This document shows, in pieces, positions 45,295-58,200 of a stretch of DNA of 64,000 nt (position 1 is its first letter; the number at the start of each line of letters is the position of its first letter). Source of the stretch: Beta vulgaris subsp. vulgaris (Eukaryota > Streptophyta > Magnoliopsida > Caryophyllales > Amaranthaceae). The stretch lies in the NCBI RefSeq assembly GCF_026745355.1, contig NC_079207.1, positions 32,043,734 to 32,107,733 on the forward strand, read 5' to 3'. The notes below the pieces were generated by a model, which made no database searches, had not been told where the DNA came from, and saw only the letters and a list, made by a program, of their open reading frames with translations. Position numbers and translations under genes: made by a program.

Positions 45295-47829
45295 TTTTTT
45301 TTTGAGGGGAAAAGTGAGCTTAAATTAAATCAATTTCCACCAAAGTAGTGAGACTTTGAGGAAACGAGTCAAACCATACAACTTCAGAGCTGCGCAAACA
45401 TTCCCAACGAGCTAACAGATGGGCAACAACATTACCCGCTCGTTTTACATGAGAAAAGTAAAAGGACTCAAACTCCAAACATAATCTATTAATATCATAA
45501 AAAAACATGAAATAAAGGCGAGCCACCCATGTGCTTATTCTTCACTGTATCAACCACGAGTAAAAGCATCCCCTTCGAAAATAATCTTCGCATAACCAAC
45601 CCTTCGTGCCAGCTCAACAGCATACAAAGCCGCCATGGCTTCGGCTGCCGTAGAATCCCATCTTGCTGCCACACGCCTCACCCCCGTCAGCACCACCTCA
45701 CCCACCCAATTGCGGAACACTATTCCCAACCCCACCTCACCATTGTGGTTAATATGCGCATCGAAGTTGGCTTTGAGTATCTCAACAGGGGGCTTACGCC
45801 AAGAAGACGTCAAAACTAGCAACCCAATAATGGGTTTAAATACGCTCTCCGCATATGAACAATAATCACACACCAACCATACAAAACCTGCAGCCACCCC
45901 AGGCGCATCTACATTATGGTTCTCAAAAATATACTTGTTACGACAGATCCATACCACCTACATGAGGGAGCATACGGTTCGTAACTCATCATGCATACAC
46001 TGAGCCATAATCCAAGCAAAAGCATCCTCAAAGGAAGTAGATGGGATCCTGAAAGTAGAGGGCCGAATGTACTCACCTCCCAAATCGCTCGCGCATATGT
46101 ACATCAAAATGGAGCATGACATATAGTCTCATCTGGCCCACCACAGATCGAACAAGTTGCTGCATCTGTCACATGCCTCCAACACAGCCGATCCTGCACA
46201 CCTAGAGAGCCCTTGCACGCCTGCTAAAGAAAGTGATGGAGCTTTGGCGGCCCAGGCACTCGCCATACATCTCTCCATAATTTCACCTCACCCTCACTAT
46301 GCTGCAATCTCCATGTACGTAAATGACCTAGCTTACCCAGCCAATAACACGACTTTACCGAGAACAAACCATTTCGAGATGGCCACCAAAATCTATTGTT
46401 TTGCTGCTGAAACCGAGAGAGAGGAATACTTAGTATCCTCTCCCATTCCTCTTCATGGAATAGATGCTGCACCAGCTCCATATTCCACCCACCGCGAGCC
46501 TCATCAATCAAATGATTCACCATAAAATTCATATCACTATCATCTTTCGGCGTCGGGACAAAATGTACTCCATTCCCGCTTATCCACGCGTCCTCCCAAA
46601 CTTTTATATTCTCCCCCGTTGTTATACACCATTTGAGACCTTCTAGTAACAGTGCCTTAGACCCCACATGCTTCTCCAAGTAAAACTTGGATTGTGACCC
46701 CTTTTCGCTTCTAGAAACTCCACCTCTTTATAATAGCGAGACTTGAGAACTCTAGCAAGGAATGACATCCCATTTTGACATAGTCGCCATGCTTGTTTTG
46801 CTAAGAGAGATTGATTAAAGCAATGCAAATCCCGAAAGCCAAGGCCCCCCATTGACTTAAGTAAACATAAAGCTGCCCAACTATATGCCGATGCATCTTT
46901 CTCTCCACCCCATTCGTGCCCCTAGAAGCGAGCCAACAACGAATGGATTCCGTCAATTAAGCCACTCGGAAGACAAAAGACACTCATCATATGTGTGGGA
47001 ATAGCCTGAGCCACAGATTTGATAAGTATTTCTTTTCCAGGACGAGATAAAAGCTTCTCCTTCCATCCTTACAGTTTCTTCCAGATACGCTCCTTTATAC
47101 AAGCAAAAGTCACCTTCTTTGATCGACCAATAACTGTGGGAAGACCCAAATATTTCTCTTGTCTATCCACCTCCTCACCCTAACACATGGACTATAGCAT
47201 TTTGACGCTCCATATCCACCCCCTACTAAAGACAACTTCCGTTTTGCTTAGATTGACTTTCTGACCCGATGCTCTCTCGTATGTACTGATAATTTCAGCC
47301 ACCATAGGACATTCTTGCATGGACGCTTTAGTAAATAAAATGTTGTCATCTGCAAAGAAAAGTTGAGACACCAAAGGTGCTCTGCTGCATATTCTAGCAC
47401 CATGGATGTTTTTTTCTATCGCTGCTTTAGAGATAAGAGTAGAGAAAGCATCAACATACAATTGAAACAAGTAGGGAGAAATAGGATCACCTTATCGAAG
47501 GCCTCGAGAAGGGGTAAGCAAGCCCTCCACAACCCCATTAACCTTAAATGTAAAGGAGACACTAGAAATGCAAGCCATCACCTTCGTAATCCACTCCACA
47601 CAAAACCCCATCTTCACCATTACGTTCTCTAGAACACACCACTCCACTCTATCATATGCTTTACTCATACCAAGCTTCAAAGCACACACCCCTTCACCCC
47701 TAGTATCTTTCCTCTTCATAGCATGAAAGATCTCAAAAGCCACTAGAGCATTGTCAGTAATTAATCTCCAGGGAACAAATGCACTCTGATTTAGGAAGAT
47801 AATGGAAGGAAGCAAAGCTTTAAGTTAAG
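45295..47829 (-). mobile_element. L1-type LINE fragment, 5'-truncated in reverse transcriptase
   Basis: Minus-strand domains in order: RT from LKALLPSIIFLNQSAFVP (47829) through KLGMSKAYDRVEWCVLENVM (about 47690-47630), then SQLFFADDNILF (about 47365-47330); a thumb/connection part with [31 protein letters not shown] at 46852; zf-RVT-like sequence (46679-46224); and a C-terminal RNase H-like domain (45957-45320; KANFDAHINHNGEVGLGIVF, AEAMAALYAVELA, FEGDAF). T-rich DNA at 45295-45303 on the plus strand fits a poly(A) tail. Frame breaks separate the pieces. No target duplication could be fixed. Confidence 0.85.
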
Positions 47830-48002
47830 TTTAAATAACTCAAGTTAGCTTAAATCCTAAACTTAACATAAAAAAAAAAACTAAATTTAACATTTAATCA
47901 TTATTAGGGTTTAAGTTATTTTGGATAATAAATTTTTTTCTTGGCTACCATTGATAAAAAGTCTAATCTTCTGACTACCATTGAGAATTTCCCAAATTAG
48001 AA

Positions 48003-48400
48003 ACATAATGTTACTTGAATTTACTTTAGACAATTTGGAATTAGTTCACCATCATGTACACAAATTTACAAGTAATTGAACCTTATTCCTATGCTGCAAT
48101 ATATTTTAAGGAAACAAATATTAGTTGATTCTTTAAGTTGTTCATATTAACTTGATTAACAGTCTATAATATACTACTAGTTTTCAAACCCATGTGACAT
48201 ACGAACTAAAACTGAACCAATACAAATTTATGAACTTTTTATAAATAAAATTAAGGTAGTTTACCATTCCCTAAACCAACGCATTGTGAATTTTTTTTTA
48301 AAATTCCGTAATAATAACAATTTTTTTAATGTACTGCTATCTTACTATTTGTAAATGACATGAAGATTGAACAATAAGATAAAACACTATATATATTTTT
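48003..48400. other. AT-rich spacer, no gene
   Basis: Nothing recognised beyond short A/T runs. Confidence 0.5.
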
Positions 48401-49439
48401 TGACATCAGAAAAACTTGCATTAATAAAAGTCGAATTACAACCTAGAGAGCATACTAACCAAACATAAGGAAATCATTATGAACAAAATTAACTACTAAA
48501 ACAGGGGGGAGGGGGCAAAAACATTTCTTCCTACAAGGACAACAGACGTCCTCAGTAAAGCCGGATGGATCTCTTGGATCCAATACGCACCCTGCAAAAC
48601 AAAGGGTTAGAAAAAATAGGGACTTCGACGCTTTGCCGTATTATGTTGTCTGTTGATACTGGAGTGCAAACGAGAGGAGATTTTCATCTTGCTGGTAGAC
48701 TGATTGTTGACCCGTGAAGTAGACTTTGCTCGCGAGCAAAAGGAGGTGCTTGGAGGTACTAACAAAGAGACGCAAGACGACTTTTGGGAATCGCAACTGG
48801 TAGCCGCAATGTCAGGGCTGAAAATTGGACTTTATTTATACTACTCATACCCTTCCACAGGGGAATGTCTCATCTCCATGGGTGTATGGTAATCTATAGT
48901 CCTGCTGCAAAACCATCCTTTGTGATTGATAGCCTCACAGTAGTTGTGAAATTAGCCTAAACTATACTCTGAAATTAGCCTAAACTAGTTTGTGAAAAGC
49001 TACGGCTAGTGGAATTGAAGCAACGAAATTAGGAAAGCTTAATTGATAGCCTCACAGTAGTTGTCAGATCTTTAGCAGAAGAGCGTGGTTACTAACATCG
49101 GGTGGTGGTGGTGAGTCGCCGGCGCCCAGAAAAGAGAAGCCGATGTTTTTCGTTGTTGTGGAAGCCGACTTCGAGTGCCTGCCTTCTTCACGATTCCGGA
49201 AAACCACCTTTTACGGCACTGATCGTCTGGCTACTGTGGGAAAGGAGGTTAGCCTCGCCGACGACCTTTGTAGAGCCGGAGATGCTTAGGTTGTCGACGA
49301 GCCAGCAGGGAGAAGGGGGGTAGCGCGACGGAAGCGATGTGATTTTTCACTAGGGTTTCGCTAGGGGAGAGAAGCTTAGTTTAAACTTATCTTTAAACTC
49401 TTTTATAGGGTAGGAATAAAAGTGGTTTTCTCATTCACT
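48401..49439 (-). other. Possible LINE 3' tail and unassigned GC-balanced sequence
   Basis: The left edge (TTTTTTGACATCAGAAAAAC, then TTGCATTAATAAAAGTCG) resembles the 3' end of minus-strand L1 elements, similar to 55231-55260. The rest has no LINE domain. A 20-bp direct duplicate GATAGCCTCACAGTAGTTGT occurs at 48926 and 49044. Short ORFs at 48704-48892 and 49102-49323 are not recognised. Confidence 0.3.
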
Positions 49440-49620
49440 TCTTTATAAAGCACTATATTTTGATCTCGATAACTTGACCTTTATAGTACCTATGTAAAAC
49501 TTTGATCATTAATATTTTTACTTGTTAATTAGTCTTAATTAAACAAAAGTATTATGTAAATATATATTGAGATTAGCTTAACCAAGTCCTATATGATTAT
49601 ATTTCCCGTAAGTAGAATTC
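49440..49620. repeat. Decayed Stowaway-like core
   Basis: ATATATTGAGATTAGCTTAA followed by CCAAGTCCTATATGATTAT is a variant of the core found in the MITEs at 25301, 25751 and 63417. Ends are not preserved. Confidence 0.4.
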
Positions 49621-49641
49621 ACCACTGATGATCAAACTGCA

Positions 49642-52600
49642 CTATGCAAATAAATAAAGCTGTAGTATTCTGCCTTTCACACTATGCTTTATGTCTTGAA
49701 CAGATTTACTACTAATCACAACAACACCATCCCAGTAAGCTGAATTTTGAACTCTCCAAATAGTGTACACAGTAGCAGCTAGAGCAGCAAGCACCACTTT
49801 CTTCTGAAAGCTGGATCCTCTGTATCTTCCTCTAATCCACCTACACATCTGGTGCACATTTCTAGCATTTCATGAAACACCCAGCCAACACATAACCTGC
49901 TCAATACACTGGCTACTGTAATGACACTTAAACAACAGATGATGCACTAATTCAACATGCTGACCGCATATAGCACACACATCATCATCACAGATTCCAA
50001 GTTTTTTCAGCCTATCCTTCGTTTTCAACCTATCTTGCAATCCTAGCCATAGAAACATTCTATGCTTAGGTTGAGAGAATCTATTCCATAGATAAAGACT
50101 CCATTGTACTCTTATGTCACTGCCATTTAGTGCTGTATATTACTTCTTGATGCTAAACTTAGTATCTTGTAACCACTGGTCACCTCCTAGCTTCACACTC
50201 ATCTCATTCTTAGCTGGCAGTAGCAGGAGCAGCATAACTACTCCACTGGTGCTCCTTGATGTATATTTCATTAACCCATTTTACCCACATATTATCTTGC
50301 TTTTTTGCTATACACCATGCAAGCTTCCCCACTGCAGCAAGGTTCCGATTCATAGTACTCCTCAAACCAAGCCCCCCAGCAGCCTTAGGCTTACATAAAG
50401 TATCCCATCTCACAGAGCCAAGTTTAGTATCATTATGAGTACCATTCCATAGGAAACACCTGCAGATTCAACTAACTTCATTGAGCACACTCCTTGGAAT
50501 GAGAAACAGTTGCCCCCAATAAGTGTGTATACTCATCAACACACTATTTGCCAATTGACACCTTGCAACAAAAGGCATGTTTCTGGTGCTCCAGACTTTG
50601 ATCCTAGTGAGCATTTTGTCAATCATAGATCGGCAATCACTAGCCCATTAGTGGCAATAGGCACCCCCAGATACTTGAAGGGTAATATGCCAGTTTGAAA
50701 TCCACTAACATCTTTAATTCTCTGAATATCCTTATCACACATCCCAACATAATACACTTCAGATTTACTTCTATTGACCTCCAAACCAGAGACATTAGAA
50801 AACATTTGAACTCCTTGCAAGAGTGTGTAGATAGACCTGAAGTCCCCATTGCAAAATAAAAGTAGGTCATCAGCAAAGCATAGATGAGCCATTTTAAGCT
50901 CTTTACATCTAGCATGATATTTAAACCACTCTTGTTCACCAATATAGTCTATCACTCTAGCCAAGTAGTCCATACAGAGAGCAAATAGTAATGGAAACAT
51001 GGGGTCTCCTTGTCTCAACCCCCTATGAGCTCAAAATAATTCTGAAAGAGATCCATTCACCATAGTTGAAAACTTAGGAGTTGTCACACAAGTCATAATT
51101 TGTTGTACAAAAGTAGCAGGAAATCCTACACCTTCCAACATTAGCTGAAGGAATTGCCAGTTAAGAGTATCATAGGCCTTCTTGAGGTCAAGCTTCATCA
51201 TACAACATGCTGTAGTAGTTTTCCTATTGTAAAATTTGACCAAATCTTGACACAACAAGACATTATGTAATATACTTCTGCTAGCAACAAAAGCTCCTTG
51301 GCTATAAGACACTATATCAGGCAAGATTTTATTGAGTTTCTCACTAATCAGCTTAGTGATACATTTATAAAGTACTGAACAACAGGCAATAGACCTGAAC
51401 TCAGTATCACTACTAGGGCAAGTAACTTTAGGAATTAGAGTTAAGGTAGTGATGTTGATTACCTTTAACAATTTTCCTGTTTTATAAAAATCAAGGATTG
51501 CCTCTGACACCTCATCACAAACAATCTCCCAGCATTTTTTGTAGAAGCAGCTATTAAAACCATCTGCCCCTGGAGCCTTATCATCACGGATACTAAACAT
51601 GACTCTTCTCACATCCTCCTTGGTGACAGGACTCTGAATGATCCTCCTGTGCTCCTCATTAATACACTTCCCTCTGCTCAACAGGGTACTCAAGACTACT
51701 TGCTGCTGCTCTTTACCAGTAAAGAGAGTCTTGTAGTATTCCAGGAATGCTTATGAGACCCTTTCATGAGAGTTCACCCACTCACCAGCATATTTGTGGA
51801 TAGCATGAACTCTATTCTGCCTTCTTCTTGCTTTAATGGCTTGGTAGAAAATTTTGGTGATTTCATCACCACATTTAAGCCAAGTCAATTTAGCTTGTTT
51901 TTGTAACATGGTCTGAACACTTTTCTTAGCCCTCTGCACCTTTTCCATAGCTACTCTCTCTTGAGCTATACACTCTATGCTTCTAGGATTTTCATGTAAC
52001 TCATCTTGAACCTTTGTATGCTCTTCTATAGCTTTTGTAAGATCAACCTCAGCCTCTCCAAAACCCTTCTTCTTCAAGGCCCTCAGAGCCCCTTTGACCC
52101 TCTTCAGCTTCTCCACCACTATAAACATAGGACACCCCTGCACTGGTTGATCCCATACATCCTTCACAGCATCTATCATAGTGGTGTAGTGACACCACAT
52201 GTTGCAAAACTTGAAAGGTCTTTTTTGTCACAGGCATATCATATACACTTAGCAAAACAGGAGTATGATCAAAGTTACCTTCAGGTAAAAAAGACAATGC
52301 AGCCTGATCATACATGTCCAGCCACATTGTGTTAGCTAGGGCTCTATCTATCCTTGAAAATACCCTTGCTGCTGCACCCTCTTGCTTATTACTCCAAGTG
52401 AAATGTCTACCAGAGGCCTTAACATCATTAAGACCACAATCAATCATGCATTCCAACATTGGCCTGATTTCAGACACTCTTACAGTGCTACCTATTCTAT
52501 CTTCTACATTAGACAGGGCATCAAATTCCCCCATTAACAACCAACCACCATCAACCTTCTTTGCAATCTCCTTGATACCATCCCACAGAGGACCCCTACT

Positions 52601-52949
52601 ATTTAACTCATTAAACCCATACACAAATGTACATAAAAAAACCCCTCCTACCTTGAGTAGGCTTAATCTCACAATGTATGAACTGACTACTCATAGTCAA
52701 GATGTTCACATGAAAGGCATCTGGAGACCATCCAATAATTATCCTACCATTGTCATGGTGTGCATTATTGTGGGTAAAACACCAACATGGGCACAAGTTA
52801 AGGTACACTTTACCCAGATTAGGAGTCTTCACCCTTGTCTCAAGGAGACTGAACAAGTTAATGTTATGAGAGTAAATGAATGCTCTCACTTCAGTCTGCT
52901 TAGCCTTGCTGTTCAATCCCTTGACATTCCATGATAGTATACTATCCAT
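49642..52949 (-). pseudogene. LINE ORF2 (endonuclease and reverse transcriptase)
   Basis: Starts MDSILSWNVKGLNSKAKQTE, an AP-type endonuclease N-terminus, with LLETRVKTPN, GEFDALSNVEDRIG, GRHFTWSNKQ, RIDRALAN and GNFDHTPVLL downstream (52949-52250). The usual GDFN and SDH motifs read GEFD and FDH, suggesting loss of activity. RT spans 51693-50620 with DKAPGADGFNSCFYKKCWE, SQGAFVASRSILHN, MKLDLKKAYDTLNWQFL, LRQGDPMFPLLFA and CFADDLLLF. A zf-RVT-like Cys/His segment (CAICGQHVELVHHLLFKC) lies at 50000-49930. A stop at about 51750 and other breaks split the ORF. No RNase H was seen. Confidence 0.8.
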
Positions 52950-54207
52950 TAGGAATAAGGGCTGTCAACCCCTGCCCCTTGTCCACCATTTCCTCCTCTG
53001 GTTGTAACTCAGTTGTCACCCTTTTATTAACATCTTCATCATTTGCCTGCTTCCCCACTTCATCTTCTTTAGTCTCCTCAGCATCATCAAGCAGTGCATT
53101 AAAAGAGATATGCACAGGTAGCTCAGGTCTCTGCTCAACTGGGGTAACACCATTACCTACCAGCTGAAACCTCTCTTTATCAACCCTCACTAGTTTCTTT
53201 TGCGCCCATTTCTTTATTTGTGCTCTTTTCCTACATTCTTCTTCACCATGACCTATCCCCTCACACTTTTGACAAAGTGTTGGTCGCCACTCATACTCAA
53301 CCTTTGTTCCACCACACTTCCATGCTCATTATAGAATAGAAAAACATCAGGCAGACTTTGCTGAAGCTGGATTTCAACCATTACCCTTGCATATTGCAAT
53401 CTGTCTTTTGATTTAGTCGCCTTATCCATTTGAACAACCTGTCCAACTAGCCCAGCAATCTTAAAAAGGCTCTTCGATCTCTCCCTAATATTTCATTGCT
53501 AGGCCAGGGAACTTGATCCAGATTGGAACCTTCTGTATACTATCCTTATCAAATAGCATATTAGGATCCCACATGCGAGTTATCAATGGTTTTTGGTAAA
53601 AAAACTGAAAACCTTCAGTAGTTACCTTCACAAGACTCCAAAGAATCAAATCTCACAATAAACATACCCTTCCCTACCATTGCTATTTTTGCAATCCCTA
53701 GATAACCCCAAATACGCCTAAAAAACCTTCCATCACCTAAAATGGTGGATTTGCACCTAATACATAACATACCACAGCAGAAGACCAATATTCAACCTCC
53801 TCTTGAATATCTTCAGATTCAATCATAACTCTCGGAGATTCAGTTCTCACTTGATTTCCTTCATGTTGCTCCACGTCATCAACCTACGACATTCTTCTAG
53901 CCGTAGTAGGCTTCTTGGCTCCACTGGTAATTGCTTCCCTCCATTCCGAGATAATACTCTGCTCTTAAGCTTGTTTTTCTTCAACCAATATCGGAGTTGG
54001 AACCACCTTATTCAACTCTTCAACCTCTGTTTCCTCCATAGACACCTTCTCTGGAATAGGACTTGGAATGTGGAGCTCACTAACTCCAGTAACTTCATCA
54101 ATTGATTTGGTCTTTTTTACCGGCAAGGACGACGGTCCCGTGGCCTTACCCTTTCCTTTTTGAGCACTCTTTTTTGCTCTCCCTCTTGCCATGGCCCCAA
54201 CTTTCAC
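52942..54207 (-). pseudogene. LINE ORF1 (gag-like, zinc knuckle)
   Basis: Starts MKVGAMARGRAKKSAQKGKG (a second ATG begins MARGRAKK), basic and Lys-rich, then an acidic Glu/Val linker. The middle (53800-53330) contains blocks that fit a DUF4283-like domain but in broken frames. A complete CCHC knuckle, CQKCEGIGHGEEEC, lies at about 53235-53275, and the C-terminal segment reads KRVTTELQPEEEMVDKGQGL. The ORF stops at TAG 52944-52942, overlapping the ORF2 start. The protein would bind element RNA. Confidence 0.7.
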
Positions 54208-54305
54208 ACACCGGAGAAGAAGAACGAAAAAATCAGTGCCAAGTTACTGTTCCATTGATTCCTAGAGAGAAGATAAAGTTTCTCTCTGTAGCATTTAAAT
54301 TTTGA

Positions 54306-55220
54306 AGGCATGTAATTATAAAGTATTTACTATTTAGGTTATTTGCAAATTGCATATAATTTATTACAAATCACAATATTGCGTCATTTGCCGATTCGCA
54401 TATGATATATAAAAAACATTTAATTTGCATATTTCGTTTGTGAGTTCATTGTGAGAATTGAATTAGAAAGTGAATAGAATTTACATCGATTAAAGGAAGA
54501 AAGAGAAAGTAATAACTAAATTGCATTGGGATCTTGGAAAGAGTAAAAGCGAGACAAGTAAATTAGATATAATGTGGAACTCTTATATTCATATACTTCA
54601 ACGTTTACAAAATATAAGGTATTTACAATTGAAACACCAAAATGTTGCTAGAGCTTTTTGCTACCTCTCCAAACTCAGGTCATCCAGCACCAGGAGACCT
54701 TTCCAAACTTCCATGAACAACAATTCGACGATGAACATATTCCTATAACACTCAGCCTAAAGATGCTAAACAAAAAATTCACTGCTGAGAACTTCCTCAT
54801 AGACTGTGTACTACCAACAACACTCCACACCCTAAAACTCTTGTAGCTCCAATATTATCAAATTTCAGAACTTTGAATTGCAATGATACTCATAACAAAA
54901 TAAATTTGTAAGGTAATGTAAAAGTTGGGAAGCAAAGTCTCATTCTAAAGTTAACAACTAGATCAAGCAGCAAATCTGAATCAAAATAGCATTAGTTTCT
55001 GTAACTCATTTACATATTGCTTTTGCACTAAGGTTGAGATGCTTGACCTCTGATTCGCTAATCAACTATAAATTGGCTTTCATGCTGTGGACAGTATAGA
55101 AATGGTTCAGTAAGAAAAAGCATCATCAACATTCTCAGACCTAGTGCAACCTATTCAAAAAGAAAACTAGTGAACTAACAATTAACAAGTAACAATTATA
55201 AAGTAACAAGTTTTTGAAGT
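54306..55220. other. AT-rich spacer, no supported gene
   Basis: Short ORFs at 54521-54748 and 54658-54846 (MLPLQTQVIQHQETFPNFHE; LKMLNKKFTAENFLIDCVLP) are not recognised and may be fragments of a gene. Confidence 0.35.
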
Positions 55221-55230
55221 TTAGTGTCTT

Positions 55231-58200
55231 TTTTTTTTCGACATCAAGTGAATACACAAAAGTAACTAACATCAAAAGAGTTAACAATAAGGGAAAAAAC
55301 AACAATTGAAAAAGCCTAGACCTAGCCGCAGCTCGTGGACCCTATCCGATGTATTCTACACCAAGTAGCCAATTTACGAATGGTTCACAGATTAGAGCGT
55401 GGAACCTTCATGAGCTTACACAAACGTAGTTGTTTTTCTAGGTACCGGATCTGCTGAATAGTCCACCAAACTTGAACATGTTCCAGCTTATCAGAATATA
55501 GGTTGTGAACTAGTTGCTGAGAATCCGTCAAAAGTTGTAATTGGTGGCATCTATTATCCAAAGCCCATTTTAACGCCTTAAGACAAGAGAACACTGTGGT
55601 AGCAGCCAACGACCCGGCATAACCATAAAAACCTGCTCGAGTAAGTGAAAACGATGCTCCTGTAGAAATTTCAAATGCGAAGCCTGCCCTTAGATCGTTG
55701 CTACCCTAGGATCCAGCCAAATGGACAACAACTGGGACATCTCTAATTATATCCTGACCTATATTTTCCACTTGAAACCCTGGTGGGTATGAGGTATCTA
55801 AGGGGTTGGTAATTGAGTCGTAACCTTGTTGTTCAAAAACTATATGTTGATGCATAACATCCTGTAAATGAAAGGCAATTGATTGTGTTGTTGGACGCGT
55901 TTGGCGGAAGACTTGTTCGTTCTGAACCTTTTAAATAGCCCATAGTGTACCAGCAAAGATGGGGAAATGAGAGCCATGCATTCGGTCAGCATTTGAAAAA
56001 TGTATTACCCCTTTACTCAATCGATCTCGAAAATCTGTAGAGAACGACATAGTAGTAGGGAAATGGAGGTCCCTGTACCCCCATGCTTTAAGGGTAACGG
56101 GCACTCTCGGAATAGATGTTGAACGTCTTCCTGATCTTGTAAACAAATAGGGCATTCGCTAGTCCTAGTGATTTCCCTCTTGAACAAGTTGTGCGTAGTA
56201 GCTAATCCATTGTGCCAAAGTTTCCAAAGGAAAAGCTTCCATTTTGGCATGATGCACGCTCTCCACAGGATACGAAAGAATTTCGTATCTACGGGAGATG
56301 TCATGCTGCTGATATCATTTTGCTGTAAAACAGGACATCATATCCTGACTTAGTTAAGTATTCGCCGTATTTAGTGAATGGCCAGTACTATGAATATTTG
56401 GTATTAGACGAAGGAAGTTCGATGCTCTGAATGTGACGAGCAGTGGCCGGTTCGAAAAGAGTGTTGAGGCGACGAACGTCCCAACCCTGGTGTTGCTGTA
56501 GAATTAAATCAGCTACTTTTGGCGTACTGTCGTAGATAATGTTGTTTAGTCTCTAAAATTAGGTTAGATCCCGTGGAGCCATATATGAGTGGTGACCCCA
56601 ATAGTACGCCCATCCTCGACCTTCCATATGCAATGATCAGAGAGAACTTTGTCAGCATACAATATGCTCTTACACCCCAGTGATAATTATCACATTCCTA
56701 ACGAAAGTGGACGACTATTATGCCGCAGACCATAGTAGACCTTTAAGATGAGTAGGTTTGGATTGTTGTTGATACGCCAAGATTTCTTCATTAGTAATGC
56801 TATGTTCACACCACTCACCTGTCGAATACCCAAGCCTCCCAACCGACGAGGCCTTTATAGAGTGTTTTGGTTTTTCCAGTGTATACCTTTCCCCTAGTTA
56901 TCTTTCCAAAAAAACATCGCCAACAGACTATCGATTTTGTTGGTAACTGATGAAGTGATTCTAAACACCGATAGTTGGTGCATTATGGTGCCAATGAGTA
57001 TGGAGTTGATGATGATTAGCTTGGCTGGTTGTGATATGTTGATATGGTTCCAGCGATTAATTGACGACGGGACTTTATCGATCAGTTGAGTAAAATGGCT
57101 CGTCTTCGGACCCTGAATATCAATAGGATTCCCGAGATACGGGCCAAGTGATGGTTGAGAATCCATTCGTAGCAACATCTTAAATTCCTGTTGTTGACCT
57201 GCTAGAACATTTGGACTAAATTTTACAAATGATTTATTAAGGTTTAGTACCTGTCCAGATGTGGCGCAGAACCTGTTAATGACCATTGAAACTGCTTGAC
57301 AAGAGTTGGTAGAAGCCTTAAAGAAAAACATTGAATCATCGGCAAAGAATAAGTGGGAGATCGCAGGTGCTCGAGTATTTGTTCAAATACCCTGAAACTG
57401 ACGAATGTCTGTTGCCAGAGAGGTCATACGGGAGAAAATATCCATACAGAAAAGGAAGAGGTACGGAGAAACGGATCGCCTTGTCTGAGCCCGCATATAG
57501 GATGGAATTAAGACGAAGCCCCCCCCATTGATAAGAATCTAATATTAAACTGTTGTAATACATTCTCGAATCAACATAACTCAATGCGCTAGAAAACAAT
57601 AAGCTGTAAGGACTTTTAATAAAATAACCCAGTTGACCCTATCATAAGCTTTTTTCATATCCAGATTGAGACATGCCATAAATGTTTTTCCCCTACACTA
57701 GCTGCTTGTTGATACAATGGGTGAGCTCATGCGAGATGAGAACCTTATCCTCCATTTGTCGACCCTGAACAAATGCATTTTGAGAATCTGCAATTAAGGA
57801 TGGCAAAAAGCTTCTTCGTTATGTTAACCATGCACTTGCCAGTACACTTATATAAAACGTTGCATAGGCTAATAGGGTGGAGATGTTGTACCTCTTCTGG
57901 CGGACGGATTTTTGGGAGTAAGATGATAAGAGTGCAATTCCATTCTTTCAACAAGTGTCCTGTAGTGAAGAAAAGTTGTACTGCCTCCGTTACATCGGGA
58001 CCTACTGTAGACCAATGAGTTTTGAAAAATTCCACATTATAACCGTCCATCCCTGGAGATTTGTCATTAGCTATTGAAAAAAGAGCATCATGGACTTCCT
58101 TTTTGGACATGGGATGGAGCAATAAAGTAAAATCCTACTGAGATAAAGTTGGAAGCGCTAATTCTCGAAGGACGAGGTCGATAGATTCTGCAAAGCTTGA

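Larger units (their letters stand above)
42527..47993 (-). mobile_element. MULE (Mutator-like element), 5.5 kb, interrupted by a LINE
   Basis: Long inverted ends: 42527-42590 and 47930-47993 match over about 64 bp with some mismatches (AATTCTCAATGGTAG at the tip, TATGGTAGCCAAGAAAAAAA inside). Flanking 9-bp duplication AAATAAGAA / AAATTAGAA (42518-42526, 47994-48002), one mismatch. The minus strand encodes a decayed MuDR-type transposase (42859-44990). A 2.5-kb LINE fragment (45295-47829) sits between the transposase start and the left-end TIR of the transcribed strand, so the LINE inserted into the MULE. Confidence 0.88.
49621..54305 (-). mobile_element. L1-type LINE with ORF1 and ORF2, decayed
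   Basis: The element is read on the minus strand: a short 5' leader (54305-54208), ORF1 (54207-52942) and ORF2 (52949-49642). It is the most complete LINE in the window. Multiple stops and frameshifts indicate it is inactive. No poly(A) tail or target duplication was found; the 3' boundary abuts a decayed MITE core. Confidence 0.85.

Noticed and set aside
52006..52934. Plus-strand ORFs of 109 and 206 codons
   Set aside because: Antisense shadows of LINE ORF2.
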